Assembly: GCF_003121295.1 (NCBI RefSeq)
Contig: NZ_PHNC01000038.1
Location: 1 to 64,000 of the forward strand
Source: Streptomyces orinoci
GTDB taxonomy: Bacteria > Actinomycetota > Actinomycetes > Streptomycetales > Streptomycetaceae
Length of the DNA stretch: 64,000 nucleotides
Reading direction: 5' to 3'
The notes under the pieces are model-generated. The model was not told the DNA's origin, did not search any database, and was given only the letters and a program-made list of their open reading frames with translations. How positions within the stretch are numbered: position 1 is the first letter of the stretch; every line of letters starts with the position of its first letter. Shown piece after piece: positions 15,620 to 23,343 of the stretch. The translations under genes were made by a program, and so were the position numbers.

Positions 15620-16516
15620 ATGCCAGCCGAGACTCCATACACCGTCCCCCTCGCCCCCGGCGTCAGCGCCTATGTCCAGCCCGACGGCGGCTGGTGTCTG
15701 AACAACGCCGGATTCATCACCGACGGCAACCGCACCCTGCTGATCGACACCGCCGCCACCCTCCCCCGGGCCCGGGCCCTGCGGGAGGCGGTGCTGGCGG
15801 CCGGTGCCCCGGCGCCCTCCCTGGTGGTCAACACCCATCACCACGGCGACCACACCTATGGCAACTGCCTCTTCGCCCCCGAGGCCACCATCATCGGCCA
15901 TCACGCCTGCCGGGAGCAGACCATCGCCGCCGGCCGCCAACTGCACGCGGTCTGGCCGGAGGTGGAGTACGGCGCGGTGGACATCACCCCGCCGACGCTG
16001 ACCTACTCCGACACCCTCACCCTCCAGATCGGGGACATCGAGGTGCGGTTGATCCACCCCGGCCCCGCGCACACCGTCGGCGACACCATCGTCTGGCTGC
16101 CGGAGCAGCGGGTGGTCTTCACCGGCGACCTCGTCTTCAACGGGGGCACCCCGTTCATCATGATGGGTTCGCTGGACGGATCCCTGCGGGCCCTGGAGCG
16201 GCTGCGGGAACTGGACGCCCGGGTGGTGGTCCCCGGGCATGGCGCGGTCACCGACGCCGGGGCGTTCGACACCGTGGAGGGCTACCTCCGCCTTCTGCAC
16301 CGGCTCGCCCGTACGGCGCGCGCCGAGGGCCGCACGCCCCTGGAGGCCGCCCGCGCCGCCGACCTCGGCGAGTACGCCCAACTCCAGGAGAGCGAACGAC
16401 TGGTGGGCAATCTGCATGGCGTCTACGCGGCGCTGGACGGCGTACCGGTGGATCTGGCCGCCGCCTTCGCGGATATGTCGGCGCTCGCGGGACGCCCGGT
16501 GGCCTGCCACGCCTGA
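15620..16516 (+). CDS. MBL-fold metallo-hydrolase
   Basis: A 298-residue metallo-beta-lactamase-fold enzyme with the metal motif THHHGDHT (H-x-H-x-D-H), a following His in GPAHTVGDT, an Asp in VVFTGDLVF and a C-terminal His in VVPGHGAVTD: the full set of ligands for two metals. No signal peptide, so cytoplasmic. It begins MPAETPYTVPLAPGVSAY. Substrates of such cyclase-like or quinone-pathway MBL proteins vary widely and cannot be named here. It is 30 bp behind the MarR gene and may be part of the same detoxifying locus. Confidence 0.85.
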   Translation: MPAETPYTVPLAPGVSAYVQPDGGWCLNNAGFITDGNRTLLIDTAATLPRARALREAVLAAGAPAPSLVVNTHHHGDHTYGNCLFAPEATIIGHHACREQTIAAGRQLHAVWPEVEYGAVDITPPTLTYSDTLTLQIGDIEVRLIHPGPAHTVGDTIVWLPEQRVVFTGDLVFNGGTPFIMMGSLDGSLRALERLRELDARVVVPGHGAVTDAGAFDTVEGYLRLLHRLARTARAEGRTPLEAARAADLGEYAQLQESERLVGNLHGVYAALDGVPVDLAAAFADMSALAGRPVACHA

Positions 16517-16600
16517 GCGTACGGGCGCCGGCGCACGGGCCGGGGAGTACTTGGCCTCAGCGCGCGCCCCGGGGCGTACGAGCGTGACCACCCGCCCCCG

Positions 16601-17254
16601 CTAAGGCCGCAGCGCCCGCAGCAGCAAGTCCGCCAGATGATCGGCCACTTGGCGCGGGGTGAGACTGCCGTCCGGGCGGTACCAGCTGCTGAGGTGGTGG
16701 ACCGAACCGAAGTGGTAGTCCACCACCAGGTCCGCCGGGGTGGCCGAGGAGAACACCCCGGTGCGCTGCCCCTCCTCGATCAGCGCCCGGAACCGTTCGT
16801 GGTAGCGCCGCCGTTCGGCCCGTACCTGTTTGCGCTTCTCCGGGCCGAGTTGGTGCATCGAGCGGAAGAAGATCTTGGTGTCATCGAGGTTCTCGATGCT
16901 GGTGACCACCACATCCGCGGCCGCGTCCCGTAGCCGCCGCTCCACCGGGGCGTCGGCCTCGGCGAAGGCGTCCAGCCGCTCCTGCTGAAGCCGCAGCACC
17001 CGCGCATACACCTCGTGCAACAGGTCGTCCTTGGACCCGAAGTAGTGGTACAGCGCCCCCTTGGTGACCCCGGCCGCCGCCACGATCTCCTGTACGGAGG
17101 TGCGGTCGTACCCCTGGTCGGCGAAAAGCCGGGTCGCGGCGGCCAACAGCCGCCGCGGCACGGGTCTTTGCCGGCATCCCGTCGTTCCCGGTCCCGTCGT
17201 TCCCGGTCCCGTCGCTCCCGATTCCGTCGTTCCGGCCGTCTCGCCCCTCGTCAT
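16601..17254 (-). CDS. TetR family transcriptional regulator
   Basis: A 217-residue regulator. The TetR DNA-binding domain is clear: LLAAATRLFADQGYDRTSVQEI, then AAGVTKGALYHYFGSKDDLL. The C-terminal part has a pattern (TSIENLDDTKIFFRSMHQLGPEKRKQV) like KstR/FadR-type ligand domains. The ATG at 17254 was chosen as the first plausible start; residues 2-24 are Gly/Thr/Pro-rich and encoded by a 15-bp tandem repeat, so translation might begin later. It diverges from the alpha/beta hydrolase gene across 214 bp and may regulate it. Confidence 0.85.
   Translation of the reverse strand: MTRGETAGTTESGATGPGTTGPGTTGCRQRPVPRRLLAAATRLFADQGYDRTSVQEIVAAAGVTKGALYHYFGSKDDLLHEVYARVLRLQQERLDAFAEADAPVERRLRDAAADVVVTSIENLDDTKIFFRSMHQLGPEKRKQVRAERRRYHERFRALIEEGQRTGVFSSATPADLVVDYHFGSVHHLSSWYRPDGSLTPRQVADHLADLLLRALRP
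17176..17235. repeat. Four-unit 15-bp minisatellite inside the TetR gene
   Basis: Units at 17176, 17191, 17206 and 17221 read (A/G)T(C/T)CCGTCG(T/C)TCC(C/G)G with few changes. Being 15 bp, copy-number changes keep the frame; they encode Gly-Thr-Thr-Gly-Pro-type repeats in the N-terminal extension of the regulator. Confidence 0.8.
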
Positions 17255-17468
17255 GGCCCCACCCCTCCACTCGTCCATGGCACCGCGTCCGGCACACGGC
17301 CCCCTTGCAGGATCTTGCCAGCTGCCCTGCCACCAGGGCGGGTTGACCCCGCGGCGGGTCCTGGGACCACGCCCCCGGGCCATGGTTCCGGCCACCCGGA
17401 AGAAGGCTGGACACGCCCCCTTGACGGCAGGACCATGCGCTTCACAGGAGCACAACCGGAGGGTCGCC

Positions 17469-18740
17469 ATGACGGACATCGGCGTACAGCCGTACTGGGA
17501 GCTGGCCTTCGACAAGGACGGGCACATCGATCCGCGCGGGCGGGACGCGCTGCTGCGCGGCGCCGTCGAGCGGGACCTCACCGATCTGGTGGTCTTCTCG
17601 CACGGCTGGAACAACGACCACCGCACCGCGACCACCCTCTACACCGCCTTCTTCGCCCCCTTCCCCGCCCTGCTCTCGCACGCCACCGCCGGAGTGCGCG
17701 TCGGCTGCACCGGGGTGCTCTGGCCCTCGATGCGGTTCACCGACGAACCGGTTCCGGCCTTCCCGGCCCAGAGCGTGGCCGGCCCCGGACCCGGCCTCTC
17801 CCCGGAGACCCGGCAGGCCCTGGCCATGGTCTTCCCCGGCCAGGAGGCCGTGCTCGACCGGATCACCGGCCTGCTCCGCACCCGGCCGCAACAGCCCGCG
17901 GCACTGGCGGAGTTCCTGACCCTGGTCCGCACCCTGACCGGCGGCACCCCGCAGGGCGTCCAGGACACCGAGTGCGACCCGTTGGAAGCGGCCGTGTTCC
18001 GCCAGGATCCCGCGGCCGTCTGTGAACGCCTGGCCGACGCCCTGGAAGCCACCGGCGCCTCGGTGGCCGAGCTGTTCGGCGGTCTGGGGAGCCGGGTGTG
18101 GGGCGGCGCACTGGAGGCCCTGCGGCAGGCCACCTACTGGGAGATGAAGCGCCGCGCGGGAGTGGTGGGACGCCAGGGGCTGGGCCCGGCGCTCAACACC
18201 CTGGCCCGCGCAATCCCCGCCCTGCGCATCCACCTCGCGGGCCACAGCTTCGGGGCCCGGCTGGTCTCCTTCGCCCTGCCCGCCCTGGCACCCGGAAATG
18301 ACTCCATACGCTCGGTCACCCTGCTGCAAGCCGCCTTCTCCCACTATGCATTCACCCCCCGCCTGCCCTTCGCCCCGGACCGCGCCGGAGTGCTCAGCGG
18401 GTCCCCGGACCGGGTGCGCGGCCCCCTGGTGTGCTGCCACTCCCGGCACGATCTGGCGCTGGCCGTTCTCTACCCGGTGGTCTCCGACCTGGCCGACGAG
18501 GACTCCTCGCTGCTGGTGCCCGACCAGGCGCGCTGGGGGGCGCTGGGCCATGACGGCATCCGCGCCCTGGACGGCTGCCGGGACACCGGCATGGGCGGCG
18601 CACTGCCCGGCACCGGCTGTGTGAATGTCGATGTCTCCGATGTGGTGCGGCATGGCGGGCCGCCCGCCGGGGCGCACAGCGATATCTGCCACCCGGAGCT
18701 CGCCCGGCTGATCCTGGCCGCCGGAGGGCTTGTGGGCTGA
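17469..18740 (+). CDS. Alpha/beta-hydrolase-like protein
   Basis: A 423-residue cytoplasmic protein. The nucleophile elbow LAGHSFGARLVSFALPAL (G-x-S-x-G) and an early strand DLVVFSHGWNNDHRTA, which forms the oxyanion region in such folds, mark an alpha/beta hydrolase. The region 90-220 between them is a long helical insertion. A later CCHSRHDLALAVLYP could supply the acid or His. Similar Streptomyces proteins are annotated only as hydrolases. The ATG at 17469 follows GGAGGGTCGCC, a good ribosome site. It diverges from the TetR gene. Confidence 0.7.
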   Translation: MTDIGVQPYWELAFDKDGHIDPRGRDALLRGAVERDLTDLVVFSHGWNNDHRTATTLYTAFFAPFPALLSHATAGVRVGCTGVLWPSMRFTDEPVPAFPAQSVAGPGPGLSPETRQALAMVFPGQEAVLDRITGLLRTRPQQPAALAEFLTLVRTLTGGTPQGVQDTECDPLEAAVFRQDPAAVCERLADALEATGASVAELFGGLGSRVWGGALEALRQATYWEMKRRAGVVGRQGLGPALNTLARAIPALRIHLAGHSFGARLVSFALPALAPGNDSIRSVTLLQAAFSHYAFTPRLPFAPDRAGVLSGSPDRVRGPLVCCHSRHDLALAVLYPVVSDLADEDSSLLVPDQARWGALGHDGIRALDGCRDTGMGGALPGTGCVNVDVSDVVRHGGPPAGAHSDICHPELARLILAAGGLVG

Positions 18741-18852
18741 GTCTCCGTGCGCCCGGCGCACGACTACCCCGCCCGGACCGGGGGATCCGAATGGCGATGG
18801 CTTACGTCACTTCGATGTCGGTCCGAGTCCGCGTCGCCGGAGGTGGGATGCA

Positions 18853-19464
18853 GTGGCAGGTTTCAGAGCTCTCGCACGAGAGGTTCGCAATCCAGGGAAT
18901 ACCATCGCTCTGCGACGGACATGCCTGCGCAAGTGCCTGGAGCGCTTCGCCCCCTACGGACACCGGGCGACCTGGCAACACCTGTGCGCCCGGGCCGGTC
19001 TGAACCCCGAGGACCGCTCCCCCGACCCGGCCCGGCTGATGGCGGCCCTGGCCGAGCTGGAGGAGGCCCGGGAGGTGTGGCTGGCGTACGAGGCCGCCTA
19101 TGCGGGGCGGCGCAGGCGGGAGAAGGGCGATGGCATCCGCCAGACCAGTCCGGTGGACGACTGGCACCGCAACACCTGGGGCGGCTGTGACATTGTGCCC
19201 TGTGCCAGCCCGGCCCTTCAGCCGGCCGAGCCGCTGGCCGAGGTGCTGCGGAGGGTGATCGCCGCCATGGAGGCACCGCCGGGCGACAGTTGCCCGGTCT
19301 GTGCGCAACGGCACATCGAATGGCGCACCGACCTGGAGCGCTACCCGCTGCAGGGGCCGGTGTGCGTGGACTGTGGGATCGTGGTGCCGCCGGCTGTACT
19401 CACCCCCGGCGCGCTGTCCCTGGCCCGGCGGCGCGCGGTGGAGGCCCGCTACGCCGTGGCCTGA
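18853..19464 (+). CDS. Conserved hypothetical protein with zinc-ribbon-like Cys pairs
   Basis: A 203-residue protein. The C-terminal part has C-P-V-C and, about 30 residues later, C-V-D-C-G, a possible zinc ribbon; an N-terminal stretch RRTCLRKCLERFAPYGHRATW is basic with further Cys. I chose the GTG at 18853 because GGAGGTGGG lies just before it; the frame is open back to 18730 but the added residues are Pro/Arg-rich and overlap the previous gene. I recognise no family. It follows the hydrolase gene by 112 bp. Confidence 0.5.
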   Translation: MAGFRALAREVRNPGNTIALRRTCLRKCLERFAPYGHRATWQHLCARAGLNPEDRSPDPARLMAALAELEEAREVWLAYEAAYAGRRRREKGDGIRQTSPVDDWHRNTWGGCDIVPCASPALQPAEPLAEVLRRVIAAMEAPPGDSCPVCAQRHIEWRTDLERYPLQGPVCVDCGIVVPPAVLTPGALSLARRRAVEARYAVA

Positions 19465-19539
19465 CGAGAGGCGGGCGGGTTCCGGGCCGTACCCCGCCCT
19501 TGAACCCGCCCTTGTTTCCCATGACTTGCCGGTTGCGGC

Positions 19540-20519
19540 CTACAGCTCCACTACGACGGTGCCCAGATGGTCGCCCCGGATCACCTCCAGCAGTGCGGTC
19601 ACCGCGCGCTCCAGGCCCTGGACGCGCACCAGGGGAAAGACCATCTCGCCGGAGCGCAGCCAGCCGCCGAACCGCCGCAGCCACTCGGGGTGTCCGGTGG
19701 CGAAGTCGTCATCGGCGCTGTATCCCCGCATGGTGATCTTCTTCAGCAGGAGCTGGAAGGAGTCCAGCTCCACCGGGCAGGTCCGTCCGGCCCCATCCGG
19801 CGCCAACTGTCCGGAGAGCGCCCCCACCAGAACGAAACGCGCCCCCTCGCGGGCGGCGGTGACCGCACAACGCAGCTGCTCGCCGCCGGCGTTGTCCAGG
19901 AAGACATCGATCCCCCGGGCGCCGCCGTGGCCAGCTGCTCTGCCAGCGGCTCGGCGGCGCCGCGCACCACGGCCGCGTCATAGCCCAGCTCCGCCACCAG
20001 TGCCGCCGCCTTGCGCGGTGAGCCGGTGATGCCGATCACCCGCCCGGCGCCCAGCAGCCGGGCGATCTACCCGATGGCGCCCCGGGTGAGCGCGGCATAG
20101 GCGGTCCAGCCGTGCCCCAGCCGGGCCCCCGGGTCCGGCAGGTCCTCCGGCGGCAGCGGTACGCACCGCTCGGGGCCGAGCACGGCGTACTCGCGCCAGC
20201 CCAGGAAGTGCGAGACCAGCTCGCCGGGGCGCAGCCCGCTGTCCTCCGGGGCCGAGACCACCTCGCCAATGGCCTCCTCGGCCAGGGTGTCGCCCGGCCG
20301 CAGGGCCGGGAAGGGCACGCCCGGGACGTCCTCGGCGCCCTGGGCGATCATCATCCGCAGCGAGGCGGACACCCGGAAGTACCGGTTGCGCACCAGCACC
20401 TGCCCGGCCTCCGGCACCGGCAACGGCCGCCGCACCAGCTCGAAATGCTCGGGGCCGGGCAGGCCCTCGGGACGTACGGCCAGCCTGATCTCATGGCAGA
20501 CGGCGGGAAGCCGGGACAT
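19540..20519 (-). pseudogene. NADP-dependent oxidoreductase (MDR/leukotriene-B4-reductase-like), disrupted
   Basis: The frame begins at 20519 (MSRLPAVCHEIRLAVRPEG) and encodes a typical enoyl/enone reductase with GHGWTAYAALTRGAIG, but is cut by an in-frame TAG at 20067-20069 just before IARLLGAGRVIGITGS, the dinucleotide-binding loop. The same frame then continues to about 19912, where a run of five C's on the plus strand shifts it by one base; correct family sequence resumes in another frame (DVFLDNAGG, FVLVGALSGQ, ending LGTVVVEL at 19540). So at least two lesions are present. The G-run frameshift could be a sequencing error, but the TAG is a separate change. It lies beside soxR; SoxR regulons in Streptomyces include NADPH reductases of this type (family knowledge). 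Confidence 0.85.
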
Positions 20520-20593
20520 CGGATGCTCCTGGGTCGAGGATCGATCGGACGGTGCCGACCCTCCGCCCCGTCAAACGGGCCGGTTGCCTAGTG

Positions 20594-20619
20594 CCGTTGG
20601 GGCGTTAACGCCCCAACGG
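20594..20619. terminator. Perfect 26-bp palindrome
   Basis: CCGTTGGGGCGTTAACGCCCCAACGG is fully self-complementary. It lies 19 bp after the end of the secreted lectin-like gene and 74 bp before the start of the broken oxidoreductase gene, both on the minus strand. It most likely terminates the former. A perfect palindrome without a loop could also be an operator for the latter. Confidence 0.6.
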
Positions 20620-20638
20620 CCGCCCGGTTATCCGGAGA

Positions 20639-21103
20639 TCACTTCCACAGCTGGTAGTCGCCGTAATTGCAGGAGTGCATATAGACCTTGTTGTTGCCAT
20701 CGGCATCGAGGCATTCCTGGGTGGCCTTGTTCTGCAGCACCCAGCCGTGACCGGTGTTGATCTCCTTCCAGCGCTGGTAGTCGTTACCGGTGCACTTCTC
20801 GACATAGGCATCGTGGTCCGTATAGCCCGCCAGGCAATAGCCGGGAACCTCACGGAGCTGTTCCAGCCAGGTGCCGTCGCCCTGGTTGATGTCATGCCAC
20901 TTGGTGTCGCCGAACCAGCACGGGTAGAGGCCCACATCGTTCCACCCGGAGTGGTGGTTCCACATTCCGCCGAGGCAACCGCCGCCGTGCTGGTGGTCCC
21001 ACTGGACGTCGGAGTCCGCATGGGCGGCGGTGGCCGTGGCCGCCAGTACGGCCGGGACGAGCAGCGCGGCCTTGAGCACGCTCCTGAGCTTCGGTCCGGA
21101 CAA
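20639..21103 (-). CDS. Secreted ricin-type beta-trefoil-like protein
   Basis: A 154-residue secreted protein. The signal peptide is SGPKLRSVLKAALLVPAVLA... ending AHA|DS. The mature part has two Q-x-W lectin marks, DYQRWKEI and DYQLWK at the C-terminus, plus CLAGY, ECLDADGN segments typical of beta-trefoil carbohydrate-binding repeats, and a His/Trp-rich first part (WDHQHGGG, MWNHHSG). I chose a TTG start at 21103 with GGGGGA six bases upstream; no ATG/GTG gives an intact signal peptide. It may bind glycans outside the cell; no enzyme domain is attached. It lies directly downstream of soxR. Confidence 0.65.
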   Translation of the reverse strand: MSGPKLRSVLKAALLVPAVLAATATAAHADSDVQWDHQHGGGCLGGMWNHHSGWNDVGLYPCWFGDTKWHDINQGDGTWLEQLREVPGYCLAGYTDHDAYVEKCTGNDYQRWKEINTGHGWVLQNKATQECLDADGNNKVYMHSCNYGDYQLWK

Positions 21104-21167
21104 AACAAATCCCCCGTTTTCATTGCGATATCGGCCGCCGTCACCGACGGCGTTTTGGTATTGCGTT

Positions 21168-21614
21168 TCAGCTGAGCCGTGAACCGGTTCCCCGGCCCCC
21201 GAAGATGTCATCGGGATTGGACAGCGCGCATTTGGCCAGCGACAGGCAGCCACAGCCGATGCAGTCGTCCAAATGGTCACGCAGCCGCTCCAGCCGGCTG
21301 ATCCGCTCATTGAGTTCGCTCCGCCACAGCTCCGACAGCCGGGCCCAGTCCTCCCGGTTGGGCGTCCGTTCCTCCGGAAGCTGTGCCAGGGCCTCGCGGA
21401 TGGTGGCCAGCGGAATACCCACCCGCTGCGCGGCCCGGATAAAGGCCACCCGGCGCAGCGCGTCCCGGTGGAAGCGGCGCTGGTTTCCGGCGGTGCGGCG
21501 GCTGTTGATCAGTCCCTTGGCCTCGTAGAAGTGCAGGGCGGACACGGCGGTGCCACTGCGGGCGGCAAGCTGGCCCACGGTGAGTTCTTGGACATCGTTG
21601 GTAATCTGCGGCAC
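21168..21614 (-). CDS. soxR: Redox-sensitive activator SoxR
   Basis: A 148-residue MerR-family regulator. The N-terminal winged helix starts ELTVGQLAARSGTAVSALHFYEAKGLI; a dimer coiled coil follows; then CIGCGCLSLAKC gives the C-x2-C-x-C-x5-C ligands of the [2Fe-2S] sensor cluster. In Streptomyces SoxR senses redox-active metabolites such as quinones and phenazines and activates a few oxidoreductase and transporter genes (established knowledge). Its usual kind of target, an NADPH reductase, is broken next door. I did not find a convincing SoxR box in the 59-bp gap to the MaoC remnant. Confidence 0.95.
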   Translation of the reverse strand: MPQITNDVQELTVGQLAARSGTAVSALHFYEAKGLINSRRTAGNQRRFHRDALRRVAFIRAAQRVGIPLATIREALAQLPEERTPNREDWARLSELWRSELNERISRLERLRDHLDDCIGCGCLSLAKCALSNPDDIFGGRGTGSRLS

Positions 21615-21673
21615 GGTTGAAGACTTTACGTCACCTTGGTTATTGAGGGTTGGACGATCGTGGGAGGCAACTG

Positions 21674-21862
21674 ATGGCGGAGCCCCGGATCTTCACCTCG
21701 CCGGACGGTCTGAAGGCCGCCGTGGGCGAGAAGTTCGGCCCCGGCGACTGGCTGCCGGTGGACCAGGACGAGGTGCAGCTGACCCAAGTGGTCACCGTGG
21801 AACGGGAGGGCGGCGACAAGCCGGTCTGTGTCGCCGAGTCCCTCTCCCGCTACCTCTGGTGA
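21674..21862 (+). pseudogene. MaoC-like dehydratase remnant (ends joined, core deleted)
   Basis: The 62 codons start MAEPRIFTSPDGLKAAVGEK...DWLPVDQD, the N-terminus of the NodN/MaoC (R)-hydratase family, and after residue ~37 jump to TQVVTVEREGGDKPVCVAES, which is the C-terminus of the same family. The hot-dog core with the catalytic Asp/His (normally DxxxxH around residue 40 and about 80 further residues) is missing. The join keeps the frame, so it looks like a clean internal deletion of roughly 90 codons. It is unlikely to be an active hydratase. A TetR gene of the acyl-CoA-related type lies convergent, 103 bp away. Confidence 0.8.
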
Positions 21863-21965
21863 ACCGGCCGGGGGCCATGGCCGGACGCCGTTGGGGCGGC
21901 GTCCTGGCGAGACCCTACGCAGGGGTTGAGGGGGGCGGACAGCGTGCTTGGCCTCCTGTGTCAGG

Positions 21966-22580
21966 TCAGCGCTTCCGCTGCTGCTCCGCGCAGCCGGCCA
22001 TCCGCAGCACCAACTCCGCGTAGAACTCCCCGATCTCCTCCGGGGTGCGCTTGCCGTCCTCGCGGAACCAGCGGGCCACATCGACGCAGAGGGAAAGCAC
22101 GGCCACGGTGGTGCCCCGTACATCCGGGACGCTGAACTGCCCCTCGGCCACGCCCGCTTCCAGGATGGAGCGCAGGGTGGCGTCGGTGGCCCGGCGCAGT
22201 TCCATGATCTCGGCGTGGTGGTCCTCGCCCAGGGCGCCCAGTTCGTACTGCACCACCCGGGCGGTGGTGTGGTGTTCGGCGTGCCAGCGGACGAAGTCGC
22301 GCACCGCCCGGGCCAGCCGCTGGGCCGGGGTGCCGGCGCTGTCGCGGGCCCGGCGCAGCAGCTCCAGGGCGAGCCGGTGGCCAACGGAGCTGATGCGGTA
22401 GAGGAGTTCTTCCTTGGTGCGGTAGTGGATATAGAGCGCCGCGGGGCTCATCCCGGCCCGGCCGGCGATGTCCCGGGTGGTGGTGGCGTGATAGCCGCGT
22501 TCCGCGAACGCCTGCACACCGGCGGTCAGCAGGCGCCTCGCGGCGTCCGGTGTGACCTCGGCCCACTCCTCGGATCCCAT
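21966..22580 (-). CDS. TetR family regulator (acyl-CoA-type)
   Basis: A 204-residue regulator. The N-terminal HTH reads LLTAGVQAFAERGYHATTTRDI then AGMSPAALYIHYRTKEELL; the C-terminal domain (VGHRLALELL..., VQYELGALGEDHHAEIMELRR) resembles KstR2/FadR-like acyl-CoA-sensing proteins. In other Streptomyces such a gene sits with acyl-CoA dehydrogenase, MaoC and aldehyde dehydrogenase genes; here only remnants of those remain around it, so it may have lost its targets. The gene start is at 22580 with a run of Glu/Trp following (MGSEEWAEV). Confidence 0.88.
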   Translation of the reverse strand: MGSEEWAEVTPDAARRLLTAGVQAFAERGYHATTTRDIAGRAGMSPAALYIHYRTKEELLYRISSVGHRLALELLRRARDSAGTPAQRLARAVRDFVRWHAEHHTTARVVQYELGALGEDHHAEIMELRRATDATLRSILEAGVAEGQFSVPDVRGTTVAVLSLCVDVARWFREDGKRTPEEIGEFYAELVLRMAGCAEQQRKR

Positions 22581-22703
22581 ACCTGGCTCCCCTCCCGGGC
22601 GGCCACCCTACCCGGGTCCGGCGGGCGGGGTTCGGTCCGCGGTGCGGGCGGGCATGATCCGGGCAAGAACGCCCAGGTAAGGACACCAGGCTAGGGGGGC
22701 CTT

Positions 22704-23240
22704 ATGCCACGTACCGGAATGCTGCGCGCCGGATGGGCGCGCCGCCGCCGTACCGTGCCCGGATCGCTGACCACCGCCGCCACCGCCCTCACCGCGATCG
22801 TCGCCCTCTACACCGTGCTGGTCGCCTTCGGGAACATCACCGACTTCGATACCAACCGGCAGTTCGTCCGCCATGTCCTGGCGATGGACACCACCTTTCG
22901 CAGTGACCATCTGATGTGGCGGGCCATCACCTCCCATGCGCTCCAGGATCTGGCCTATCTGGCCATCATCGCCTGGGAGGTGCTGACCGCGGCCGTCCTG
23001 GTCACCGGCACCGTGTACTGGCTGCGCGGCCCGGCCCTACGCCAACGGGCGTGCCGGGTGAGCACGTTGGGGCTGGTGCTGTTTCTGCTGCTGTTCGGCA
23101 TGGGCTTTATCGCCATCGGCGGTGAGTGGTTCGCCATGTGGCAGTCGGCGAAGTGGAACGGGCTCCAGGCGGCGGAGCGCAATTTCCTGGTGGCCGGTCT
23201 GGCATTGATTGTGGTCAACCTGCCCCATCCTCAAGGCTGA
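22704..23240 (+). CDS. DUF2165 family small membrane protein
   Basis: A 178-residue membrane protein with four hydrophobic helices. The signature FGNITDFDTNRQFVRHVLAMD and GGEWFAMWQSAKWNGLQ, with these spacings, belong to DUF2165. Function unknown. A ribosome site AGGGGGG is just before the ATG. It ends 37 bp before the remaining fragment of the broken aldehyde dehydrogenase gene on the other strand. Confidence 0.85.
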   Translation: MPRTGMLRAGWARRRRTVPGSLTTAATALTAIVALYTVLVAFGNITDFDTNRQFVRHVLAMDTTFRSDHLMWRAITSHALQDLAYLAIIAWEVLTAAVLVTGTVYWLRGPALRQRACRVSTLGLVLFLLLFGMGFIAIGGEWFAMWQSAKWNGLQAAERNFLVAGLALIVVNLPHPQG

Positions 23241-23276
23241 CCGGGTCCGGGCCGTCCGCGACAGGGAGCGGTGGCG

Positions 23277-23298
23277 GAGCGGATAGTTCCAGGGCGTG
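23277..23298 (-). pseudogene. Aldehyde dehydrogenase remnant, distal side of IS
   Basis: On the minus strand this reads (A)CG CCC TGG AAC TAT CCG CTC, the family motif T-P-W-N-Y-P-L. It directly continues the frame of the larger fragment at 25127-25556 if the IS is removed (A-A-I/T-P-W-N-Y-P-L). After this motif the sequence no longer resembles the family; about 320 C-terminal residues are gone. Confidence 0.8.
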
Positions 23299-23307
23299 GT
23301 GACTCCA

Positions 23308-23327
23308 CCCACGCGTAAACGCGCGGG
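23308..23327. repeat. IS right-end hairpin
   Basis: CCCACGCG (23308-23315), TAAA loop, CGCGCGGG (23320-23327), one A-C mismatch. It lies 9 bases inside the element's right end. In this family TnpA recognises such hairpins on single-stranded DNA. In tnpB-carrying elements this end also encodes the guide RNA. Confidence 0.7.
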
Positions 23328-23343
23328 CTTCCTGCATCGGTGG

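Noticed and set aside
21615..21673. SoxR box between soxR and the MaoC remnant
   Set aside because: CCTTGG and TTGAGG are present but not as a proper palindrome with the known spacing.
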